Source: CALCZU01 sp964396165
GTDB taxonomy: Bacteria; Bdellovibrionota; FAC87; UBA2466
Length of the DNA stretch: 64,000 bases
Assembly (NCBI GenBank): GCA_964396165.1
Contig: CAYNEF010000002.1
Coordinates: 52,683 to 116,682 of the forward strand
Reading direction: 5' to 3'
Below are positions 51,834 through 59,787 of the stretch, in pieces. Position 1 is the stretch's first letter. The number at the start of each line of letters is the position of its first letter. A program made the translations under genes and the position numbers. The notes below the pieces were generated by a model. That model had not been told where the DNA came from. It saw only the letters and a list, made by a program, of their open reading frames with translations, and did not search any database.

Positions 51834-53048
51834 TTATTCTTGCCAGTAAGGTTTAACGGTGAAAAGCGGGTGTAAAGTTCCTCCACCTTGCAAATCCACA
51901 ATGGTTACCAAATTTCCCATATTGTAATTGACGACGACGGGAATCGACTTTGTGCCTTCGATATATCCGTAGAAGCTTATTCCGAAAGTGCTGTAATGAT
52001 TTCCGTACTGACCATCAAAAAGTGGTGTCCCCACATGCTTTTTTGATATCGTAGCAGTTGTAATAATACGCGCTCGCTTTTCGCTGCCATTATCATTGAA
52101 TATAATTTCTAAAACGCCCGTACCATTTTCGACTTGATTGGGTCGATGCGGTTCGTAGTTAGGACTTTCGTGTCGAATAGCGGCAGCACTTAACTGAGCA
52201 GAAGGCTTATAACCAAATATCCGTATAAAAGCTTTAGAAAGTGCCTCAGGATCATTGCAATGGAGCATGCCGTTTACATTGAGACAACCATAGTCCGTTG
52301 CGAGAGCAAATTTTCTCGACAGGTTCAAATTAGGAACTAATTCTTCGCCTTGATCAATTTTTAGATCCCGAGCCTCGGCAGATGAGGATGAAGTGCTACT
52401 TGCCCAGCTTCCTAGCCACTGGCCAATGCGAGTGCTCATAACCGTGTTATCCACATGGCCATTGCCAAAAATATGCCCAACTTCATGCAGTACCACATGC
52501 TTAAAAGTACTGTATGGAATCCGAGAAGGTTTGTTCCAAATAGGAAGGGTGTGGGATTCGTTCATCGAACCTGTGTTCGCAAACCAGAGAATACCTTTGC
52601 TCCAATGTTTATCACTCGATGTCTCTGTAATGGCTGAAAAGGCGAAGGGGTTGGAATACCGTGGGCGATGCTTTTGAACTTCAGCACTTTGAACCCCAAA
52701 GTAAACTCGTAAGTCTTCAGTTCCTTTACAACCTTGAACAAGCGATCCGATTTGACCCGTGATGGCTTCGCTTTTCGTCCAGATTGCATATTTCAAATCT
52801 TTATCTTCAATGTATTGAGACCACTCCTTAAATGCCCAACGGATTTCGCTTTCAATTTCCATTGTGGGGACACCAAAATCTGACGAGGTTTCATAACAGA
52901 TGGAAATGGTGCGGCTCGGATCGGTAGTTCTAAAATATGCGGGAGCAATGAAAAAACTATCGGAGCCTCCGCTCACTTCTCCTGCATTCGATTGCAGAGA
53001 AAAGAGGGCCATAGTTGCCGCGAGTAGCAGAGTTTTAGAGTGCTTCAT
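51834..53048 (-). CDS. Secreted metzincin-type metalloprotease
   Basis: A 404-residue protein from ATG at 53048 (MKHSKTLLLAATM), where a signal peptide starts (ALFSLQSNAG end) and AAGGAAAG precedes. The zinc site is HEVGHIFGNGH (HExxHxxGxxH) and a candidate Met-turn (TVMSTRIG) follows after few residues, as in matrixin-like metzincins. The rest is beta-rich (GVLEIIFNDNGSEKRARII). It probably cleaves extracellular proteins and shares an operon with the barrel protein. The divergent TIGR02147 gene 169 bases away is the likely regulator. Confidence 0.8.
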   Translation of the reverse strand: MKHSKTLLLAATMALFSLQSNAGEVSGGSDSFFIAPAYFRTTDPSRTISICYETSSDFGVPTMEIESEIRWAFKEWSQYIEDKDLKYAIWTKSEAITGQIGSLVQGCKGTEDLRVYFGVQSAEVQKHRPRYSNPFAFSAITETSSDKHWSKGILWFANTGSMNESHTLPIWNKPSRIPYSTFKHVVLHEVGHIFGNGHVDNTVMSTRIGQWLGSWASSTSSSSAEARDLKIDQGEELVPNLNLSRKFALATDYGCLNVNGMLHCNDPEALSKAFIRIFGYKPSAQLSAAAIRHESPNYEPHRPNQVENGTGVLEIIFNDNGSEKRARIITTATISKKHVGTPLFDGQYGNHYSTFGISFYGYIEGTKSIPVVVNYNMGNLVTIVDLQGGGTLHPLFTVKPYWQE

Positions 53049-53217
53049 AAACTTTCCTTGGGTTAGCTGGCGTGTGTTTATCACAAGTACCTTCCTGAAA
53101 TAAGGGTTAATTTCACTGTCTTCATCTTAAAGCTTTTGGGAGGGGAATTTAAGGATAATTTAATCAAATATCTCATAGTTATTTGACTTAAAGTCAACTA
53201 TTAGGCACGCTGGGTTA

Positions 53218-54042
53218 ATGAAAAGTACTATCTATGAGTACCTAGACTACCAAAGGTTTTTGAGTGATTGGATTGATTCCCGCTCTAAATCGGGTCGAGG
53301 CGAGCGGTCAAAGATTGCGAATGTTCTCAAATGTCACATCGCTTACCTTTCGCGCATACTCGCCGGTAAGGCACACTTAAGCTTAGAGCAAGCCCAACAA
53401 CTCGCGCCTTACTTAGGACTCACCGATGAAGAGACGGATTTTTTTCTTCTACTAGTCTTGCATGCTCGCGCTGGAACGAAAGACCTGCAGAACTATTATC
53501 TTTCTAAAATCAAATCGGAAGTAGAGAGAAAAAACGTCTTACTGAATCGGTTGCAATATCGAAAAACTCTTCCCGAGGTTGAGCAAGCAACTTATTTCAG
53601 TGCTTGGTATTATGCCGCCATTCACTTGCTGATTTCGATTCCAGAATTTCAGACAAAAGAACAACTTGAGAGACATCTAAAAATATCTCCCAAAAAAATC
53701 ACACAGGTATTAAATTTTTTGGTGGCCTCTGGTCTCGCTGTGGAAAAAAAAGGTAAATACCAAACGGGCACAACCAACCTGCATCTAGGCAATAATTCGC
53801 CCATGATCTCCAAGCACCATTTAAACTGGCGTTTGCAAGCGCTGCAATCTATCGAGCGAGAAAGAGCGGAGGAACTCCATTACTCTTCGGCTATCACGAT
53901 TCCTAGGGAAGCTGTCCCGAAAATTCGTCTCACTCTTGTAAAAGCGATTGAAGAAGTACGAAAATTGACTAAGTCTCCTAACGAGGAGGTACTCTATTGC
54001 TATGCAATAGATTTCTTCGAGGTAGGAGGAAGAGAATCTTAA
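53218..54042 (+). CDS. TIGR02147-family transcription regulator
   Basis: A 274-residue protein. The N-terminal ~75 residues have an HTH-like start (TIYEYLDYQRFLSDWI, KIANVLKCHIAYLSRILAGKAHLS). The C-terminal ~190 residues are the helical TIGR02147 domain with a winged helix (LERHLKISPKKITQVLNFLV, then ASGLAVEKKGKYQTG). The family is found mainly in Bdellovibrio-like and Fibrobacter genomes. It is divergent from the metzincin gene and thus a candidate for its control. Confidence 0.82.
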   Translation: MKSTIYEYLDYQRFLSDWIDSRSKSGRGERSKIANVLKCHIAYLSRILAGKAHLSLEQAQQLAPYLGLTDEETDFFLLLVLHARAGTKDLQNYYLSKIKSEVERKNVLLNRLQYRKTLPEVEQATYFSAWYYAAIHLLISIPEFQTKEQLERHLKISPKKITQVLNFLVASGLAVEKKGKYQTGTTNLHLGNNSPMISKHHLNWRLQALQSIERERAEELHYSSAITIPREAVPKIRLTLVKAIEEVRKLTKSPNEEVLYCYAIDFFEVGGRES

Positions 54043-54062
54043 TTGCGGACCGTGGGCACTAA

Positions 54063-54128
54063 GAAGGTGTTGTCGCCCCATCTAGCGGAAGTTCCAAACG
54101 CCGTGCGGTCATCGCAAGCCAGCTGTAA
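54063..54128 (+). pseudogene. Duplicated 3' end of ftsK
   Basis: These 66 bases encode 21 residues plus stop, identical in protein to the last 21 residues of FtsK (50720-50785; EGVVAPSSGSSKRRAVIASQ then L) but with eight synonymous codon changes (e.g. GGC to GGT, TCA to AGC, ATT to ATC) and TAA instead of TAG. The codon just before is TAA, so it is not part of a longer frame. Confidence 0.85.
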
Positions 54129-54311
54129 GAAATTATAATGCAGTCCCGCAATGTCACCAGTTTTTCCCTCTGGTTATACAAAAACTACTCTGCGCACCGA
54201 ATTAGACGCGACTGTGTATGCGAAATAAAACTGGCATTTAAATTGTATCAATTAATACTGTCTTAATTTTTACCGCATCCATTAATCAACTCACAATCAA
54301 CGGAGAGAAAA

Positions 54312-55604
54312 ATGAAACAGCTAGTCGTACTACTAACTATTCTGACTGCAATCAACGCAATCGCAGATCACACGGGAACCACATTCGGTAATCATGGATA
54401 TTGTGGATCGATGGGTGCCACGGGACGGCCAGGCTACGACGGGCAAGATCTCAATTTCACAACGACTGGCGCTCCAGCAAATTATGATATCAGCGGCACA
54501 TCAGGTGAATCGGGCTACGAAGGATCTTACGGTGGGAATGCCTCTTACTGCTACCAACCACAAAATACGGCTTACGATCTTCAAGGGGCCGGAGGTGGCG
54601 AAGGAGGCAATGGTGGCGACGGTGGCAGAGGAGGAAACAGCGGTAACCTCACTGTTTATTACAACACCATTCAAGATTTGCGATCCGTATACATAAGAGC
54701 AGTTCCAGGTCACGGAGGATACGGTGGATATGGAGGCAGGGGAGGATGCGGCTGTCGTTGCTCAGTCAGACAATGGACAGTTTCTGTAAACGGACAACCC
54801 CAAACCTTTCAATGTTACGACGGCTATGAAGGGGTGAATGGAAGAAGAGGAAACGATGCGAACAATGGTTACTATGGTTATGTCACTCTCATAGGCCAGA
54901 CCACTCCACTTTTACCGACACAACCAACACTTTCCATGCCGATGCAAAATATTCTCTCAGGCCCTTTTCAACTTTCTAATAACGAATGGGAAACAAAAAC
55001 GGGAACCAATGGACTTTTTGCTCCGGGCAGTCAGTTAAACGACACGTACAAAATGTTCAAACAACGTATTGAGAAAAAATACCAAATGCGCTGGCTTGTA
55101 AATCGCCCTCTTACCGATTTCACGGATAAGCAACTGACACTGAAACTCGAAGGACAAAGTGTGAAGGTAGAAGTGCCAAGTGACGTGTGGCAGTTGGGAC
55201 ATGAAGAAGCAGAGCAGGGTAATTTAAAAACTTATACGTTCGATGGAGCTTTATACCAAAGTGAAGCACTCGATTTGGCTGTAAAGAATGTGAATGGCAG
55301 TGGCTCAAATATAAAAATGAATATCGAGGACAGGGCAGGGCATTCCGATATCGTGAAAACATCTTTTCACATCACGTATAAATCAAAAGCCATGATGCTC
55401 TACTACGTTAGATACGATGGAAATGTCCCAACGAATCTCGTCACTCAAAATGGAAACAACTTTGAGATAAATGTGGGCAAACTCCCCATCAATTACAAAT
55501 TTACTTCCAGTGGCAATATGGCCAGGATCTTTGTCGATGTGGTCAGAACTTACGGAAGCCACCAAAGTATAAAAACTCTAGAAGTCGACTACACAATCCC
55601 CTAG
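54312..55604 (+). CDS. Secreted Gly-rich protein
   Basis: A 430-residue protein with signal peptide (QLVVLLTILTAINAIA) and GGAGAG upstream. Residues ~20-190 are Gly-rich with short repeats (GATGRPGYDGQD, GGGEGGNGGDGGRGG, GGYGGYGGRGGCGC), which may form a polyglycine-II-like or collagen-like structure with Cys bonds. The C-terminal ~240 residues are a beta-rich domain (KQLTLKLEGQSVKVEVPS). Likely an extracellular or surface structural protein. No known family was identified. Confidence 0.6.
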   Translation: MKQLVVLLTILTAINAIADHTGTTFGNHGYCGSMGATGRPGYDGQDLNFTTTGAPANYDISGTSGESGYEGSYGGNASYCYQPQNTAYDLQGAGGGEGGNGGDGGRGGNSGNLTVYYNTIQDLRSVYIRAVPGHGGYGGYGGRGGCGCRCSVRQWTVSVNGQPQTFQCYDGYEGVNGRRGNDANNGYYGYVTLIGQTTPLLPTQPTLSMPMQNILSGPFQLSNNEWETKTGTNGLFAPGSQLNDTYKMFKQRIEKKYQMRWLVNRPLTDFTDKQLTLKLEGQSVKVEVPSDVWQLGHEEAEQGNLKTYTFDGALYQSEALDLAVKNVNGSGSNIKMNIEDRAGHSDIVKTSFHITYKSKAMMLYYVRYDGNVPTNLVTQNGNNFEINVGKLPINYKFTSSGNMARIFVDVVRTYGSHQSIKTLEVDYTIP

Positions 55605-55728
55605 TCTGAATATCTTTCGAGAGATGTTCCTCAGGCGCAAGTAAGTGATACCCCACTGTCGCAAAATTTGCGACACTATGTTGCAAATTAAGTTGTATTT
55701 CCATCAAGTGCTGTTTAGAACTTGAGCC

Positions 55729-56520
55729 ATGGAAACTTCTGCAGACATACTGCAACGGCATTTAGCAGATAAACAACGGAGAAATCCCACCTATTCTCTG
55801 CGTGCTTATTCAAGAGACTTAGGTGTCCACCCAGGGACCTTGAGTGCCTTCTTAAACCGTAAAAGATCTCTTCCACAAAAAACGGCACGCAAGATTTGCG
55901 ATCGCCTGAATTTAAGTCCCAAATACCGGAATCAATTTTTAACTCTCAATCAAATCAAAACTGAATCAATTGATGTTCCAGCGACAGAGTCCCTACAGTT
56001 AAACGAAACGCAATTTCAGATTATTGCAGAATGGGAACACTATGCTTTTTTAAGCCTAATGGAACTACGCAACTTTCCCAAAGCAAAACACAAAGCGATT
56101 TCTACTGCGGCAAAACGACTAGAAATTTCTATCCCCAGAGTTAAAGTCGTACTTGAAAGATTATTGAAAGCAGATCTTATCAAATTAACCAAGACCGGAA
56201 TGTTGGAACGTACTTTCGAAAGACTTTCCACTACAGAAGACATTGTTTCACAGGCCTTAAGAAAAGCCCACTCTGAGGAACTGGACCTCGCCAAACGCTC
56301 CGTTGAAAAAACAGAAATTGAAAAATGTGAATTCAGATCTACGACGCTCGCGATACATCCACGCAACATAGCAGCTGCAAAAAAAGCGATGCGAAAATTC
56401 CAGGAAGAAATAGAACTGCTTCTCGAATCAGAAGATGCCACTGAAGTGTATCAGATGTGCCTACAATTTTTTCCGTTAACAAAAACGAATTTTAAGGAGT
56501 CGAATAATGACAAACACTAA
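55729..56520 (+). CDS. TIGR02147-family transcription regulator
   Basis: A 263-residue protein. The N-terminal HTH is PTYSLRAYSRDLGVHPGTLS followed by AFLNRKRSL. The C-terminal domain has AKRLEISIPRVKVVLERLLK and the final VYQMCLQFFPLT typical of the family. Its last 14 bases overlap the start of the lipoprotein gene, so the two are co-expressed. It may control that lipoprotein and the Gly-rich protein just upstream. Confidence 0.85.
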   Translation: METSADILQRHLADKQRRNPTYSLRAYSRDLGVHPGTLSAFLNRKRSLPQKTARKICDRLNLSPKYRNQFLTLNQIKTESIDVPATESLQLNETQFQIIAEWEHYAFLSLMELRNFPKAKHKAISTAAKRLEISIPRVKVVLERLLKADLIKLTKTGMLERTFERLSTTEDIVSQALRKAHSEELDLAKRSVEKTEIEKCEFRSTTLAIHPRNIAAAKKAMRKFQEEIELLLESEDATEVYQMCLQFFPLTKTNFKESNNDKH

Positions 56521-58243
56521 AAAAAGCATCCAACTATTTTTCTTTTTCTGGTTTAGCATCATTCTTATAAGTTGCGGCGGCAAGAAAGAAGAAGGACAAT
56601 TTCCGAATCCATACGGTGGACCGGCATACAATAAATCAACTTCAGAAAGACTCGATGCAAATGGCAAAGGCCATGGTGGCGACGCAGTAGTTTGTTTCGA
56701 TAATTTGGAAATGCGAAATAAAGTAAAAACAGCGCTGTTGAATAATGTGGGCAGTATACATCCTACAAATCCGTTTGAAGAAGAATCGGCAAAAAATGCA
56801 GTCAAGAAAGTACAAATTTTTGACTTATACGAATATCAATTACCGACAGGCTTCCCTCCCAAATCAAAAGACTTGATCTCTTTTAATGGTACTTTTTTAG
56901 AAGAACTTCCCAAAGTAATTGCTCGTGCATCTGTAAAAACAGAGTTAGGAGAAAAATTAAGCGAAACGTTGAAATATTTACCGTTAGATAACTGGAAAGA
57001 AAGTGATGGAGTTGTAGAAATTGATGATTCCGAAAATGCGGTCATTCTTCCCTCGCTTTGTCTCTTGGTACAAATAGCTGTACGCCAAGAAAATGTCGTT
57101 TTCTATGACAGACAACTATTCTCGAAGCTAGATGAATTAAACCGACTTGCCTTAGTCATGCATGAACTCACCTACAAAGTAGCGACGGATTTAAATCAAT
57201 CTGACTCAAGACAAGCTCGCGCGGCCTCTTCATTGTTACTCTCTAAATCAGAGTTCGATGGATTGTCCCCCTTTGCACTAAATCAAAAACTTTTGCGATT
57301 ATCTGACTACGCATTTCCTTTAATTGCTGGTGGGCAAACGATCTGGGCGAAACGTGTGCAAGAAATTTTCAACGATGGTTCACCGAAAAGTTTTTCCCTA
57401 AAAGTGGATTTCACTCATGTCAGAGTAAATAACTGGGATCTCGCAGTAGATAGTACATCAAAGAAATATTCTGTTAGGCTAGATGAGAACCATGAAATTC
57501 ATGAGGTGTACGGACACATTATCACCGAAGGTGTGCATACTATTTCGCGCAATCCCGCGCAAATACTCATAGGAGAAAAGCGTCTTTCCTGTATTTATCC
57601 TCAAATTGACGGCAGACTGGAGTATCACGATAAAGTATTTTTAAATGTAAACACGCTCGAATTCACTGATCATGAACTCACCTCGATGATGGCATTGGAA
57701 TATAAAAACACACTTGAAAATGCATATGGAAAATTCAATTTCATGGGAGAAGTGAAATTTTACCCGGGCACGCTTAAACCGCGAAGCGTTGCAACTGCAA
57801 CTGTCGTTCAAATGAAATATGGCTATATGGATTTATCAGGCGTGGAATTTTATGAAAATGGTCAAGTAAAATCAGCCCAAATGGCAACTACACGCAAAAG
57901 TCCGGTCTCTGAATGCAACTTTGAACATAAGCCCTGCTACTATTCAAATGCAAACGGATTAGCCATTCATATTTCAAAAGCAGAAATACAATTTTATGAA
58001 AACGGGGATATCGCCACATTAAAAACAGGGATACCTCTACAAAACTATCCTGAGATTGATTGGAAACTAGGTACATTTAGAGGTGTTGTAAGTATTGAAT
58101 TCTTTCCTGGAGAAAGACCGAAAAAAATAACCTTTGGGAATAAAGGCAGTGTGTACCATAAGATACAAGCTCCAATTGAAAAACAAGTTGGACCAATAAC
58201 AATCGAACTCGATGAAGACGGCAAAATCATCACACCGTTTTAA
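56507..58243 (+). CDS. Large lipoprotein of unknown function
   Basis: A 578-residue protein with lipobox IILISC (residues ~18-23) and then a GKGHGGDAVVCFDN motif. A later MHELTYKVATDLN resembles a degenerate metal-type helix but has no second His in place. The C-terminal half has beta-hairpin repeats of the form x-F-Y-x-N/G-G (EFYENGQVKSAQ, QFYENGDIATLKTG, KFYPGTLKP), similar to MORN-type antitoxin-like repeats. Start overlaps the TIGR02147 gene by 14 bases. A clear terminator follows. Confidence 0.6.
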   Translation: MTNTKKSIQLFFFFWFSIILISCGGKKEEGQFPNPYGGPAYNKSTSERLDANGKGHGGDAVVCFDNLEMRNKVKTALLNNVGSIHPTNPFEEESAKNAVKKVQIFDLYEYQLPTGFPPKSKDLISFNGTFLEELPKVIARASVKTELGEKLSETLKYLPLDNWKESDGVVEIDDSENAVILPSLCLLVQIAVRQENVVFYDRQLFSKLDELNRLALVMHELTYKVATDLNQSDSRQARAASSLLLSKSEFDGLSPFALNQKLLRLSDYAFPLIAGGQTIWAKRVQEIFNDGSPKSFSLKVDFTHVRVNNWDLAVDSTSKKYSVRLDENHEIHEVYGHIITEGVHTISRNPAQILIGEKRLSCIYPQIDGRLEYHDKVFLNVNTLEFTDHELTSMMALEYKNTLENAYGKFNFMGEVKFYPGTLKPRSVATATVVQMKYGYMDLSGVEFYENGQVKSAQMATTRKSPVSECNFEHKPCYYSNANGLAIHISKAEIQFYENGDIATLKTGIPLQNYPEIDWKLGTFRGVVSIEFFPGERPKKITFGNKGSVYHKIQAPIEKQVGPITIELDEDGKIITPF

Positions 58244-58269
58244 TTCAAGCGGGACAATTTGCATATTAA

Positions 58270-58295
58270 GGCGGGAGGAATCTCCCGCCTTTTTT
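58270..58295 (+). terminator. Rho-independent terminator after the lipoprotein gene
   Basis: Perfect stem GGCGGGAG-GAAT-CTCCCGCC followed by TTTTTT. A GTTCCCGGGAAC palindrome (58296-58307) follows at once and shares the heptamer of the Fic-locus array. Confidence 0.92.
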
Positions 58296-58387
58296 GTTCC
58301 CGGGAACAAACCATTCGAAACATGCCCCTCTTCATACCTTGCCCTCACTTACCTACACATCTAATAAAACACCAACTACCTAGCCAA

Positions 58388-58411
58388 GATGATATCACTA
58401 ATGATATCATC
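58388..58411. promoter_or_regulatory. Palindrome GATGATATCA-CTAA-TGATATCATC, likely HicB operator
   Basis: Exact 10-base arms around a 4-base spacer, 57 bases upstream of the hicB start. HicB-type proteins with ribbon-helix-helix domains bind such palindromes. Confidence 0.6.
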
Positions 58412-58467
58412 TCAGGAGTAGCAACAAGAGGCACAAAAAATCTTACTGCAAGACGAGGAAAAACAAG

Positions 58468-58806
58468 ATGAGTAAAAAATTTGAACTAAAATATAAGGTG
58501 GAAATAAATTGGAGTCCAGAAGACAGCGCTTACGTAGTAAAAGTACCCGAATTACCTGGTTGCGTAACTCATGGGGACACCATGGATGAAGCATATAAGA
58601 AATCGAAAGAAGCAATCCTAGGTTATCTTCAAAGCTTAGAAAAAAGAAAACTTCCCATTCCTAAACCTCTGTCTGAAAAAAAATTTACTGGCAAAATCCC
58701 GTTACGTATTGATCCTATTCTGCATAGGAACCTTGCTATTCGTGCAACGATTGAAGGAGTTAGTGTAAATCGCTTTATCGAAGGAAAACTTAAGAAAGCA
58801 GTATAA
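58468..58806 (+). CDS. HicB-family antitoxin-like protein (orphan)
   Basis: A 112-residue protein with GAGG upstream. The N-terminal RNase H-like fold is INWSPEDSAYVVKVPELPGC, THGDTMDEAYKKSKEAILGY. The C-terminal ribbon-helix-helix is KIPLRIDPILHRNLAIRATI, then EGVSVNRFIEGKL. HicB usually neutralises the HicA mRNA interferase and represses the operon. No hicA-sized gene stands before it (only ~150 bases are free after the terminator) or after it (convergent gene), so here it may be a solitary repressor or antitoxin acting in trans. Confidence 0.85.
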   Translation: MSKKFELKYKVEINWSPEDSAYVVKVPELPGCVTHGDTMDEAYKKSKEAILGYLQSLEKRKLPIPKPLSEKKFTGKIPLRIDPILHRNLAIRATIEGVSVNRFIEGKLKKAV

Positions 58807-58833
58807 TTTAAGAAAAAGTAAAACCACACCCTT

Positions 58834-59766
58834 TTAGGCGTTGGCATAGTCTAGGCGTTTTACTATTTGGTAGCCTTTGATGAGTTCTTTTAGGCCTTTG
58901 TCTAGCGAGACGGAGGTGCTGTAGCCAGTTGCCTCTATCCGCGCGTTGCTCACTATGTAGTTTCGCTTGTCAGGATCTTCTCCGATTTCAGACGTTAAGA
59001 ACGTAAATTGCGGGATGTGCTTTTTAATCGCTTCGCACAATTCAAACTTGCTTAAATTTGCATCGCTGAGGCCCACGTTGAATGGTTTGCCCTTCATCTT
59101 GTCATAGTTTTTAAGCGTATGCATGAAGGCACGCGCGGCATCTCTCACATGCAAGTAATTTCTTTTAAAATGGGCTTCAAATAAAACGACGAAGCGATCA
59201 TTCACCGCTCGATAGACAAAATCATTTACGAGTAAATCGAGTCTCATGCGAGGAGCTACGCCAAACACCGTCGCTAAACGGAAAGTAACACAGTCGCCTC
59301 TGTCTAAAATTGCTTTTTCTGTTTCTACTTTCCATTTTCCATACAAGGAAATCGGATTCATCGGTGTGTTTTCATCGCAATGAATACCTTCTTGCCCCAC
59401 TCCATAGCCGCTGTTCGTACACGGAAAAATCATGAGCTGTGATGGTGATTTGATTTTCAGCATTTCAAGAACTGCTGTTTTATTTGTACTCTCGGCACCA
59501 ATCGGATCACGCGAGCAAATCGGAGCGCCTGTGTAACAAGCAAGGGGCAACATCGCATCTGCAGATTTCGCCAAATTTTTTATTAAATTCGTATCTCTCG
59601 CATCGCCTCTGACAACCGTCAGATTTTCTTGGTTACACACATCGAGAAGAGATGTCTGTTGGTACATGAAGTTGTCTACGACCGTCACCTCATGCTTTTC
59701 TGCCAAAAGCATCGGAACGAGAACAGAACCAATGTAGCCTGCGCCACCAGTAATAATTATTTTCAT
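58834..59766 (-). CDS. NAD-dependent epimerase/dehydratase family protein
   Basis: A 310-residue extended short-chain dehydrogenase. The Rossmann nucleotide site is ITGGAGYIGSVL, the catalytic pair Y-x3-K is in SLYGKWKVETE, and the substrate region includes FPCTNSGYGVGQ. It likely acts on a nucleotide sugar, such as an epimerase or reductase for envelope polysaccharide, but substrate cannot be read. It starts 21 bases after dxs in the same direction. Confidence 0.85.
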   Translation of the reverse strand: MKIIITGGAGYIGSVLVPMLLAEKHEVTVVDNFMYQQTSLLDVCNQENLTVVRGDARDTNLIKNLAKSADAMLPLACYTGAPICSRDPIGAESTNKTAVLEMLKIKSPSQLMIFPCTNSGYGVGQEGIHCDENTPMNPISLYGKWKVETEKAILDRGDCVTFRLATVFGVAPRMRLDLLVNDFVYRAVNDRFVVLFEAHFKRNYLHVRDAARAFMHTLKNYDKMKGKPFNVGLSDANLSKFELCEAIKKHIPQFTFLTSEIGEDPDKRNYIVSNARIEATGYSTSVSLDKGLKELIKGYQIVKRLDYANA

Positions 59767-59787
59767 GCCTTAATTTTACTCGATTAT

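Noticed and set aside
58258..58307. Terminator plus GTTCCCGGGAAC as a single long stem
   Set aside because: The two palindromes are each complete and do not pair with each other.
58259..58471. Possible HicA toxin upstream of hicB
   Set aside because: The 70-residue frame begins in the terminator, has no ribosome site and lacks the HicA GSHH-type motif.
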